Source: CAYHCE01 sp964355015 (GTDB lineage Bacteria > Cyanobacteriota > Cyanobacteriia > PCC-6307 > Cyanobiaceae). Taken from it: a stretch of DNA of 64,000 bases. The stretch covers positions 1 to 64,000 of the forward strand of contig CAYHCE010000002.1 of assembly GCA_964355015.1 (NCBI GenBank). Reading direction: 5' to 3'. A program made the position numbers and the translations under genes. Of this stretch, positions 45,383 to 54,434 are shown one piece after another (the first letter of the stretch is position 1; each line of letters opens with the position of its first letter). Below the pieces are notes generated by a model. That model was not told where the DNA came from and searched no databases. It saw only the letters and a program-made list of their open reading frames with translations.

Positions 45383-45538
45383 GGATTCCCACCTCCTCGT
45401 AATGAATGTTTCTTCCTGAAGCATCTTCAGCAGCGGGGGCCTGGCCAGGCGAGGGGTGGTTTCCGAACCGCTGCCGAACCATGACCCGCGCCGCCCCCTA
45501 CGGTTCGGGCCGGCGACCGAGCCCTGCCCCCCTCCGCC

Positions 45539-46456
45539 ATGCCCCTGCCGATCTCCGCCCACACGGCCCTGGTGGGCGTTCTGGGTGATCCGGTGCGCCA
45601 TTCGCTCTCTCCCGCGATGCACAACGCGGCCCTGCGGGAGATGGGCCTCGACTGGGTGTATCTCGCCCTGCCGGTGGCGGCGGCGGATCTGGCCACGGTG
45701 GTGCGCGCCCTGGAGGCGATCGACTGCCGCGGCCTCAACGTGACGCTGCCCCACAAGCAGGCGGTGGCCGCCCTGGCCGACGAACTCACTCCCCTGGCCG
45801 AGCGGGTGGGGGCGGTGAACACGCTGGTGCGGCGATCGGAGGGGGGCTGGCTGGGCACCAACACCGATGTGGAGGGCTTTCTGGCGCCCCTGCGGCAGGG
45901 AGAGGTCACGGCGGGTGGGGACCTGCAGGGTGGCCGCGCCGTGGTGCTGGGCTGCGGCGGCAGCGCCCGGGCCGTGGTTGCGGGGCTGGTGGAGCTCGAT
46001 CTGGCCAGCATCGGGCTGGCCGGACGGCGGAGCGAGCGGCTGGAGGCCTTTCGTGACAGCTGCGGGACCTGGGCCCCCCGCTTGGAACCCCTGCCCTGGC
46101 GGGAGGATCCGGCAGGGGTGACCCCGCTGGCTGAAGCCTTGGCCCGGGCCGATCTGGTGGTGAACACCACGCCGGTGGGCATGGCCGGGACCACCACCGC
46201 AGCCGCCCAGGCCTGCCCGCTCGGGCCGAGGGAACTGGAGGCTCTGAAGCCCGGCAGCCTTGTCTACGACCTGATCTACACCCCCCGGCCCAGCCGCCTG
46301 CTGCTGGAAGCGCGCCAGCGTGGCTGCCGGGTGCTGGATGGGCTGGAGATGCTGGTGCAGCAGGGAGCCGCCGCGCTCGGCCTCTGGAGCGCGGCGGCCG
46401 ACCTGCCGGTGGCGGCGATGCGCCAGGCCGCCCTGGAGCGGCTGGAGGCCGGCTGA
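45539..46456 (+). CDS. aroE: Shikimate dehydrogenase
   Basis: A 305-residue NADP-dependent enzyme of aromatic amino-acid synthesis. The substrate domain shows GVLGDPVRHSLSPAMHNAAL and GLNVTLPHKQAVAALAD (the catalytic lysine in PHK). The cofactor domain has VVLGCGGSARAVVAGL near residue 135 and LVVNTTPVGMAGT near 200, with GLEMLVQQGAAALGLW at the end. Divergent from dnaK. ATG 45539. Confidence 0.96.
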   Translation: MPLPISAHTALVGVLGDPVRHSLSPAMHNAALREMGLDWVYLALPVAAADLATVVRALEAIDCRGLNVTLPHKQAVAALADELTPLAERVGAVNTLVRRSEGGWLGTNTDVEGFLAPLRQGEVTAGGDLQGGRAVVLGCGGSARAVVAGLVELDLASIGLAGRRSERLEAFRDSCGTWAPRLEPLPWREDPAGVTPLAEALARADLVVNTTPVGMAGTTTAAAQACPLGPRELEALKPGSLVYDLIYTPRPSRLLLEARQRGCRVLDGLEMLVQQGAAALGLWSAAADLPVAAMRQAALERLEAG

Positions 46457-46518
46457 GCCGGGACCCACCGATCACCCGCCTAGCCTGGTCTGACTCTCCG
46501 CCACCGCTTCCCCCTGTC

Positions 46519-46986
46519 ATGCAAGGCCCTCCGTTCTGGCAACGGCTCCTGGCCGTCCTGGCCTACCTGCTGCCCTGGAGTGACGCGGTTCCCTTCGGCA
46601 TCGCCCTGTTCGGCCTGTTTCCACCGCTGGGGTGGCTCGCCCTGCCCGCCTTGCCGGTGATGGCCCTGCAGCGCCAGGTGCCCTTCGGCGGCTTTCTGCT
46701 GTTTCTGGCCCTGTTTCTGGCGGTGGTGCGCAACCCGCGCGTGCCCTACTTCATCCGCTTCAACGTGCTGCAGGCGATCCTGCTGGACATCGTGCTGATC
46801 GTGCTCTCCCTGGCCTTCAGCGTGCTGCTCAGGCCTCTGGGCGCCGGCTTCGCGGTCCGCACTCTCAGCAACACGATCTTTCTCGGCGCCCTGCTGCTGG
46901 TGGCGTTCTCCGTCGTGCAGTGCGTGCGGGGACGGGAAGCGGACATTCCCACCGTCTCGGACGCTGTGCGGATGCAACTCCACTGA
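46519..46986 (+). CDS. Tic20-family membrane protein
   Basis: A 155-residue protein with four hydrophobic segments (PFGIALFGLFPPLGWLALPA, FLLFLALFLAVVRN, LLDIVLIVLSLAFSVLL, IFLGALLLVAFSVV). The block VPYFIRFNVLQAILLDIVL matches the Tic20 family, the cyanobacterial relatives of the chloroplast import channel component. The cyanobacterial function is unknown. ATG 46519 lies 62 bases after aroE. Confidence 0.85.
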   Translation: MQGPPFWQRLLAVLAYLLPWSDAVPFGIALFGLFPPLGWLALPALPVMALQRQVPFGGFLLFLALFLAVVRNPRVPYFIRFNVLQAILLDIVLIVLSLAFSVLLRPLGAGFAVRTLSNTIFLGALLLVAFSVVQCVRGREADIPTVSDAVRMQLH

Positions 46987-47087
46987 GCCGGGAGGGGGTG
47001 CGGGCGCCGCGATAAGGTGATCGATCCGTTGCTGGCAGCCCCCGGGCCGCCGGCCTCCTCCCGAGCCCGTCACGGAGCCTCCACCCC

Positions 47088-47450
47088 ATGTCGCAGCAGC
47101 CCTACTACGAAACGATGTACATCCTTCGTCCGGACATCCCGGAGGAGGAGGTTGAAACCCACGTGGCCAAGTATCGGGACCTCGTGACTGAAGCCGGCGC
47201 CGAGGTGCTCGATACCCAGATGCGCGGTAAGCGCCGCCTGGCCTACCCGATCGCCAAGCATCGTGAGGGCATCTACGTGCAACTGAACCACAACGGCGAC
47301 GGCCAGCAGGTGGCGCCGCTGGAGCGGGCGATGCGCCTCAGCGAGGACGTGATCCGCTACCTCACCGTCAAGCAGGACGGCCCACTGCCGGCTCCCCGCA
47401 ACGCAGGTACGCCGGTCGTACCCACTGAAGCCGTGGCCGTCGAGTCCTGA
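47088..47450 (+). CDS. rpsF: 30S ribosomal protein S6
   Basis: A 120-residue ribosomal protein: YYETMYILRPDIPEEEVE at the start, KRRLAYPIAKHREGIYVQLN in the middle and RLSEDVIRYLTVKQD near residue 85, all as expected for S6. A short variable tail follows. ATG 47088. No other ribosomal gene is adjacent. Confidence 0.97.
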   Translation: MSQQPYYETMYILRPDIPEEEVETHVAKYRDLVTEAGAEVLDTQMRGKRRLAYPIAKHREGIYVQLNHNGDGQQVAPLERAMRLSEDVIRYLTVKQDGPLPAPRNAGTPVVPTEAVAVES

Positions 47451-47568
47451 CGGCGATCGCGCCAGGGCCGATGGCACGATTCCCACCCAATTCCCAGAGA
47501 GTTCACAGGCGACAGCCAGGAAGCCGCCCATCCACCGATGATGGGATGGGGCTTCCAGTGATCTGAAC

Positions 47569-48419
47569 TTGAGCAAAGGCGACGTGTCGGGCTCCGCAGA
47601 GAAACGGCAGGCCGGGGACCTCCTCCAGGCTTTGCAAGGTCAGCTGAGCGACACCCGCCAGGAACTGGAGCAGGTTCGCTGCCAACTGGCCGAGTACGAA
47701 ACCTTGCTGGGCGAGTTGCCCGGTATCTTCGAGCGTAAATTTCAGCAGCGAAAGCAACTCTTCGAGTTGCAGCAACAGTTGCTGGCCAAGGAAAACGCAT
47801 CGCTTCGCGAAATCGTCCAGGCTTCAGGGCGGCAGACGGCACCACCGCCGCCGCCTGCCGCCCTGAAGCCGGCCGGATCGGCCACAGCCCCTCTGCCACA
47901 GACGCCCCGGTCGACAGCGGCACTGCTCCACCCCCGTGCCTGGACCATGGCTGCCAAGGGGGTGGCGGTCGTGTTCGGTTGTGTTGTCCTCGGCGCCGCT
48001 GTGGCAGCCATGCGGCCGAACCGGCCGACCCCCATCGCCGCTGGCCCAATTGCCGCGGCCACAGCACCTATCCCGATCACACCCGCCCAACTCCCAGCCA
48101 GGATCCTGCCCGCGCCGCCCCAGCCAGCTCCATCTGCGGCAGTCAAACCAGGGCCAAACCTGCTGGTTCTGAACAGCTCTGCGCCCAACTGGGTTGAGGT
48201 TCGAACCCTGGCCGGGCAAAGGGTCTACGAAGGTCTGCTCAACGGGGAGAAAACGCTCCCCCTGGGCCAGGGGCTCCAGGTGCTGGCCGGCCGGCCCGAC
48301 CTGCTCACCGTCCAGCAGGGAGCCGGACGACCGAAGAGGCTCGGACGGATCAACGAGCTGGCCTGGATCAGCTTCAGGCCATCGGCCCCGCCCGCCTCCA
48401 AGAGGCCCACCGTCTCCCC

Positions 48420-48423
<4 letters not shown>
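47569..48423 (+). CDS. Hypothetical protein with coiled coil, membrane helix and C-terminal beta domain
   Basis: A 284-residue protein. Residues about 15-80 are a glutamine/glutamate-rich coiled coil (LLQALQGQLSDTRQELEQVR). A proline-rich linker precedes one membrane helix near 130-150 (GVAVVFGCVVLGAAVAAM), then a proline/alanine linker. A C-terminal domain (VEVRTLAGQRVYEGLLNGEK, LPLGQGLQVLAGRPDLLTV) resembles the DUF4115 domain found at the C-terminus of RodZ. It could be a cell-shape or envelope protein; this is inference. TTG 47569 start. Its stop shares a CTAG tetramer with argG's stop. Confidence 0.6.
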
Positions 48424-49652
<1,229 letters not shown>

Positions 49653-49656
49653 GCCC

Positions 49657-49917
49657 TCAGTCCTGTGTGTGCGTGCTCTCGGAGGATTCTCCCTCCTCAC
49701 CCGTCGCCGGCGACGCCCCCAGGCTGGCCAGCGCCCGCCAGCGACTGGCCAGCCACAGACCCATCAGGGCCGGCGGCAGCAGGATCAGGCTCCAGACCAG
49801 CCAGGGGAGCAGGGGGAGAGGCTCTTGCCAGCGCAGACCCGCTCCCACCAGCAGGGCACTGACCAGCAGGGCCGCCCCCCAGGTGACGAGCAGCGGAACC
49901 GGTCTGGTGGCAGCCAA
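49657..49917 (-). CDS. Small hypothetical membrane protein
   Basis: About 86 residues from TTG 49917 (or 106 from ATG 49977, which runs into the promoter region of the next gene). Two hydrophobic segments, LLVTWGAALLVSALLVGAG and LLPWLVWSLILLPPALMGLW, then a short acidic tail. Family not recognised. It is 4 bases upstream of argG on the same strand. Confidence 0.5.
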   Translation of the reverse strand: MAATRPVPLLVTWGAALLVSALLVGAGLRWQEPLPLLPWLVWSLILLPPALMGLWLASRWRALASLGASPATGEEGESSESTHTQD

Positions 49918-50015
49918 GGTATCGGGCCGGAGAGCTGGTCTATGGTGATCGATCGGCCTTCGCCGGCTCAGCCCCACGGCCCACCGCCACGACCCGATCG
50001 CCCTTCAGGCCCTCC

Positions 50016-50267
50016 ATGAGCACCCTCGACAGCATCAATCCCTCCCTCACCCGCTACCGGCGGGAAGAGCCGGCCCCGGTGCTGCCGCTGCGGGACGAGC
50101 CGGATCTGCTCACCTGGCTGGAGAGCAGCGGCCGGTTGGTGGCCGACGAGGAAACCGCCGCTCCCGACGTGAGCACGGTTGAGGAGGAGGAACTCTCCGC
50201 GCTGATGGGCGAGAAGGAGGACTACAACCAGGCCGACGAGCAGCCCGAGGAGAACTGGGAAGACTGA
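50016..50267 (+). CDS. DUF3134 family protein
   Basis: An 83-residue acidic protein, beginning MSTLDSINPSLTRYRREEPA and continuing VLPLRDEPDLLTWLESSGRL, as in the cyanobacterial DUF3134 family. The C-terminal half is rich in Asp/Glu and probably flexible. Function unknown. Followed by a strong hairpin. Confidence 0.75.
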   Translation: MSTLDSINPSLTRYRREEPAPVLPLRDEPDLLTWLESSGRLVADEETAAPDVSTVEEEELSALMGEKEDYNQADEQPEENWED

Positions 50268-50287
50268 ACCGATCAAGGCAGGCCGCA

Positions 50288-50310
50288 GCGATCACCCTCT
50301 CGGTGATCGC
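50288..50310 (+). terminator. Possible terminator hairpin after the DUF3134 gene
   Basis: gcgatcacc (50288-50296) pairs perfectly with ggtgatcgc (50302-50310) around the loop ctctc. No T-run follows, so it may be a transcript-end stabiliser or protein-binding palindrome instead. Confidence 0.4.
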
Positions 50311-50385
50311 CGCGGCCCGCAAGGCAGAAACGGGCAGCTGACTTAAGGTCCGGCCGAACTCCCCGCGGCGCGGCGCCCCTCGGCC

Positions 50386-51477
50386 TTGGCTCCTTCCACC
50401 CCCTCGCTGTCCCGCGCACCCGGCGACAGCCGCCTGCCGGCGGCACTACTGGGCCTGCTGCTGCTCGGGGCCTGCGGACTCAGCGACGGACTGGGTCGGT
50501 CCCCCCAGCTCACGCCTCCGCTGCTGGTGGCCGCCCTGGTCAGCTGGGCCCTCTGCCAGTGGGGTGTGCCAAGGCTGCGGACCCTGAAGCTGGGCCAGGT
50601 GATCCGGCAGGAGGGACCCCAGGCCCACCAAGGCAAAGCCGGCACGCCCACCATGGGTGGCCTGCTGGTGGTGCCGGTGGGGGTGATCGTGGGCGGGCTG
50701 GTGGCCCCCTCCGACGACCGTCTGCTGGCGGTGGCGGCCATCACGCTGGCCTACCTCGCGATCGGCGGCATCGATGACTGGCGCAGCCTCACCCGCCGCA
50801 CCAACACCGGTCTGAGCCCAAAGGGAAAACTGCTGCTGCAGGCACTGGCGGCGGCGGGGTTTCTCGCCTGGGGCAGCTGGCACGACTGGTTCCACGGCGA
50901 CGTCTCCCTGCCGCTGGGCTGGGTGCTCCCCCTCGGACTGCTGATCCTGCCGCTCGGACTGTTCGTGTTCCTGGCCGAGAGCAACGCCACCAACCTCACC
51001 GATGGCCTCGACGGCCTGGCGGCCGGTTGCGGCGCCGTGGTGTTCACCGGCTTCGGCCTGCAGCTGATGCTGCGGGGCCACCTGGGAGATCCCGCCCTGG
51101 CGGGGTTCTGCGCCGCCATGGCGGGAGCCTGGCTCGGCTTTCTTGCCCACAACCGCCATCCTGCCCGGGTGTTCATGGGCGACACCGGCTCCCTGGCCAT
51201 GGGCGCCGCCCTCTGCGCCGTCGCCCTGCTCAGCGACAGCCTCTGGCCGCTGCTGTTGATGGGTGGCGTGTTCCTGGCCGAATCGGTGTCCGTGATCCTG
51301 CAGGTGTGGGTGTTCAAGGCCACCAAAGGCCCCGAGGGTCAGGGACGGCGATTGTTCCGTATGGCGCCGCTGCACCATCACTTCGAGCTCGGCGGCATGC
51401 CGGAGCAGCGGGTGGTGGTGGCCTTCTGGGCCGTGAGCGTGGGGTTGGTGGTTCTGGGGCTGGCGCTGCTGCCCTGA
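50386..51477 (+). CDS. mraY: Phospho-N-acetylmuramoyl-pentapeptide-transferase
   Basis: A 363-residue membrane enzyme making lipid I in peptidoglycan synthesis. Conserved blocks: KAGTPTMGGLLVVPVGVIVG near residue 85, the aspartates in GGIDDWRSL near 126, NLTDGLDGLAAGCGAVVF near 205, FLAHNRHPARVFMGDTGSLA near 247 and LFRMAPLHHHFELGG near 322. The start is TTG 50386, after a loss of ATG alternatives; the N-terminal stretch is longer than the first helix needs. No dcw neighbours. Confidence 0.94.
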   Translation: MAPSTPSLSRAPGDSRLPAALLGLLLLGACGLSDGLGRSPQLTPPLLVAALVSWALCQWGVPRLRTLKLGQVIRQEGPQAHQGKAGTPTMGGLLVVPVGVIVGGLVAPSDDRLLAVAAITLAYLAIGGIDDWRSLTRRTNTGLSPKGKLLLQALAAAGFLAWGSWHDWFHGDVSLPLGWVLPLGLLILPLGLFVFLAESNATNLTDGLDGLAAGCGAVVFTGFGLQLMLRGHLGDPALAGFCAAMAGAWLGFLAHNRHPARVFMGDTGSLAMGAALCAVALLSDSLWPLLLMGGVFLAESVSVILQVWVFKATKGPEGQGRRLFRMAPLHHHFELGGMPEQRVVVAFWAVSVGLVVLGLALLP

Positions 51478-51580
51478 GCGGCCCAGCGCCGACGGGACGG
51501 GCGGGAGACAGCAGAATCGGGATGGATCGGGGAACCCCTGCGGGGGCATCGCGGTCCGCACCGCCGTTGCTGCCGAACCC

Positions 51581-51823
51581 GTGGCTTACTTCACCTGGAA
51601 CGAAAGGGGCCTCACCGCCGACTGCGCCAGCCTGGAGTCGATGGCGGCCCGCTTCGAGGAGGCCGCGGCCCTGATGCGGCGCATGGCGGCGGAGGGCTTC
51701 AGCCTCGAGCAGCACAGCGATGGCCAGCACATCACTCATCCTGATGCCGGGGTTTTCGATGCCTACGGCTTCATCAGCGAGGAGCCCCCGGTGCGCCAGC
51801 TCGATCTGATTCCCGAAGCCTGA
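51581..51823 (+). CDS. Small conserved hypothetical protein
   Basis: An 80-residue acidic protein starting at GTG 51581 (MAYFTWNERGLTADCASLES). A helical region with AARFEEAAALMRRMAAEGFS precedes EQHSDGQHITHPDAGVFDAY, a conserved-looking block rich in His and Asp. Similar small proteins are seen next to core genes in picocyanobacteria, but I do not know a function. Downstream of mraY by about 100 bases. Confidence 0.6.
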   Translation: MAYFTWNERGLTADCASLESMAARFEEAAALMRRMAAEGFSLEQHSDGQHITHPDAGVFDAYGFISEEPPVRQLDLIPEA

Positions 51824-51831
51824 TCGGCGCT

Positions 51832-52038
51832 CTAACGGCGCAGGTAGCCCACCACCCATACCGCCACGAACACCAGCGACGACAGGCCCAGATAGATCAG
51901 GGCCCATTTCTGGAAAGCGGCGATGTCCCAGCCGAACACCAGCCCATCGGCCAGATCCCCCGCCGTGGAGAAGGCCAGGACCGGCACGACCGCCACGGCG
52001 CTGAGCAGCAGCTCACCCGGAAAGAACGGACTCGGCAA
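51832..52038 (-). CDS. Small hypothetical membrane protein
   Basis: A 68-residue protein with two hydrophobic segments, ELLLSAVAVVPVLAFSTAG and WALIYLGLSSLVFVAVWVVG. It starts at TTG 52038. Family not recognised. It is convergent with the preceding small gene, nine bases apart. Confidence 0.5.
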   Translation of the reverse strand: MPSPFFPGELLLSAVAVVPVLAFSTAGDLADGLVFGWDIAAFQKWALIYLGLSSLVFVAVWVVGYLRR

Positions 52039-52130
52039 CGACAGCCCCGGCGGAGGGCACTTCTCTAGCAGGGCTGGCCGACGATCGGACCGGGGGTGAG
52101 GATCGGTGCCACTGTCCGCAGCACCCCGTC

Positions 52131-53318
52131 ATGCCCGCCGCGCCGTTTCCCCGCACCCTGATGCTGCTGGGCAGCGGTGAGCTGGGCAAGGAGGTGGCGA
52201 TCGCCGCCCAGCGCCTGGGCTGCCGCGTGATCGCGGTGGACCGCTACGCCGGCGCCCCGGCCATGCAGGTGGCCGACAGTGCCGAGGTGGTCGCCATGGC
52301 CGATCCGGAGGCGCTCAAGGCGGTGGTGCGGCGTCATCGGCCGGATGTACTGATCCCGGAGATCGAGGCCCTGGCGGTGGACGCCCTCGCCGAGCTGGAA
52401 GCCGAGGGCATCTGCGTCATTCCCACGGCGCGGGCCACGGCGGTGACGATGAACCGGGATCGGATCCGCGATCTGGCCGCTACCGGGCTGAGCCTGCGCA
52501 CCGCCCGCTTCGCCTATGCCGGCAGCGCCGCGGAGCTGGCCGCCGCCGCCGCGCCGCTCGGCTGGCCCGTGGTGGTCAAGCCGGTGATGAGCTCGTCCGG
52601 CAAGGGCCAGAGCGTGGTGGCTGGACCGGAGGGCATCGCGGCCGCCTGGGAGTCGGCTCTGGCCGGCGCACGCGGCGCCGGAGGGCGGGTGATCGTGGAG
52701 GAATTCCTGCGCTTCGATCTGGAGATCACCCTGCTCACGATCCGGCAGTGGGGCGGGCCCACCCTGTTCTGTCCCCCGATCGGCCACATCCAGGAGCGGG
52801 GCGATTACCAGTGCAGCTGGCAGCCGGCGGTCCTGGGGGCCGAGCAGCTGAAGGTGGCCCAGGCCATGGCCGCAGCGGTCACCGACGACCTCGGCGGCGC
52901 CGGACTGTTCGGCGTGGAATTCTTCCTCTGCGGTGAACCGGGTCGGGAGGAGGTGGTGTTCTCCGAGCTCTCGCCCCGGCCCCACGACACCGGGCTGGTC
53001 ACCCTGAAGGGGCAGAACCTCAGCGAGTTCGAGCTGCATGTGAGAGCTGTGCTGGGACTGCCGATCCCGGAGATCCGCTCCAGCGGAGCCGCCGCCAGCC
53101 GGGTCATCCTGGCCGGGGAGAACCTGGATGCCGTGGCCTACGAGGGGGTGGCGGAGGCACTGGCGGAACCGGACAGCCAGCTGCTGCTGTTCGGCAAGCC
53201 GAATGCACGGCCGGGGCGCCGCATGGGCGTGGTGGTGGCCGGCGGTGCGGATAGGGCCGAGGCGCAGGCGCGGGCGGACCGGGCCGCGGGCCGGGTGAGG
53301 GTGATCGCAGCGGTCTGA
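52131..53318 (+). CDS. purT: Formate-dependent phosphoribosylglycinamide formyltransferase
   Basis: A 395-residue ATP-grasp enzyme that adds formate to GAR in purine synthesis. N-terminal LMLLGSGELGKEVAIAAQRL; ATP-grasp region with VVVKPVMSSSGKGQSVVAGP near residue 145 and FGVEFFLCG near 260; FSELSPRPHDTGLVTL near 280 is the metal-binding block. ATG 52131. PurU in the same window yields formate and may supply it. Confidence 0.96.
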   Translation: MPAAPFPRTLMLLGSGELGKEVAIAAQRLGCRVIAVDRYAGAPAMQVADSAEVVAMADPEALKAVVRRHRPDVLIPEIEALAVDALAELEAEGICVIPTARATAVTMNRDRIRDLAATGLSLRTARFAYAGSAAELAAAAAPLGWPVVVKPVMSSSGKGQSVVAGPEGIAAAWESALAGARGAGGRVIVEEFLRFDLEITLLTIRQWGGPTLFCPPIGHIQERGDYQCSWQPAVLGAEQLKVAQAMAAAVTDDLGGAGLFGVEFFLCGEPGREEVVFSELSPRPHDTGLVTLKGQNLSEFELHVRAVLGLPIPEIRSSGAAASRVILAGENLDAVAYEGVAEALAEPDSQLLLFGKPNARPGRRMGVVVAGGADRAEAQARADRAAGRVRVIAAV

Positions 53319-53380
53319 ACCGCTTCAACCCCTGGCCCAGCAGGCGTTTGGGTTTTATCGTGCGCCGAGCAGGACGATCC

Positions 53381-54412
53381 ATGCCCGAGGCCCAACCACA
53401 CCGCCGCCCTAACCGCAGCCCCGCCGGACGGGGAAAGGGTGGCAGCGAGGCCACACGGGTCACCACCACCGCCGCACCCACCACCTCCGCCTCTCCCCCC
53501 GAACCTGGGCGGGAACGGGGACCTCGGCCGCTCCACCAGCGCCTGCGACGCTGGTCGCTGCTGCTCAGCTTCGGCTGCGGCCTCGTCCTCGGCTACGGAC
53601 TGGCAGGCCCGCTGCCGAGGCTGCTGGCGCCGGTCATGGCCAGCCTGCAGCGGGCCACTCCCGGGTTCCAGTCGCTGGTGCCAGCGCTGGGGCTGAGCGA
53701 TCACCGCCGCATCCTGGTGCTGGGGTCCGACCAGATCAGCGGCAACACCGATGTGATCTTCACTGTTCAGCTCAAGGACGGCACGACCCAGCTGACACAG
53801 GTGCCGCGGGACACCTTCATCGAATCCGAGCGCTACGGGGTGCTGAAGGCCAATGCCCTCTACGCCACCGGCGGCGTGGATGCGGTGAAGCAGGAGCTGA
53901 CCACCCTGCTCGCCGCGCCGGTGGACCGTTACGTGCTGGTGAACCTGGATGCGGTCCAGCGGCTGGCCGAGGCGATCGGCGGGGTGGAGGTGGATGTGCC
54001 GAAGCGGATGTACTACACGGACAGCCGCCAGAATCTCTACATCGACCTGTATCCCGGCCGGCAACTGCTCAAGGGTCGGGAACTGGAAGGGTTCCTCCGC
54101 TTCCGTCATGACGAGCTGGGAGACATCGGCCGGATGGAGCGCCAGAAGCTGGTGCTGCGAGAGGTGTTTCACAAACTGGCCCAGCCGGGCATGGTGACCC
54201 GGCTGCCGGGCCTGCTCCAGATCGCTGGCAGCGACATCAGGACCGACCTTTCCCCGGTGGAACTGGCCTCCCTGGTCACTGCCCTCAGCAGCACGAAACT
54301 CAGCACCGATCGGCTGGCCGGCCGGCTCTTCTGGCGCGACGACCTGAGCTACTGGATGCCCGATCTCAACACTCGCCACGCGGGGGAGGAGAACCCCGAA
54401 CCCAGCCCTTGA
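53381..54412 (+). CDS. LytR-CpsA-Psr (LCP) family cell-envelope phosphotransferase
   Basis: A 343-residue protein with a short cytoplasmic N-terminus, one membrane helix (WSLLLSFGCGLVLGYGLAGP) and an extracytoplasmic LCP domain: DHRRILVLGSDQISGNTDVI, LTQVPRDTFIESER (conserved arginine and aspartate), LEGFLRFRHDELGDIGRMER (the R-x-R-H-D-x-x-G-D-x-x-R block). LCP enzymes attach polymers to peptidoglycan in many bacteria; the cyanobacterial polymer is unknown. ATG 53381 (an upstream start at 53348 adds 11 residues). Confidence 0.9.
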   Translation: MPEAQPHRRPNRSPAGRGKGGSEATRVTTTAAPTTSASPPEPGRERGPRPLHQRLRRWSLLLSFGCGLVLGYGLAGPLPRLLAPVMASLQRATPGFQSLVPALGLSDHRRILVLGSDQISGNTDVIFTVQLKDGTTQLTQVPRDTFIESERYGVLKANALYATGGVDAVKQELTTLLAAPVDRYVLVNLDAVQRLAEAIGGVEVDVPKRMYYTDSRQNLYIDLYPGRQLLKGRELEGFLRFRHDELGDIGRMERQKLVLREVFHKLAQPGMVTRLPGLLQIAGSDIRTDLSPVELASLVTALSSTKLSTDRLAGRLFWRDDLSYWMPDLNTRHAGEENPEPSP

Positions 54413-54434
54413 CCAGACCGGCAACAGCCGGGCC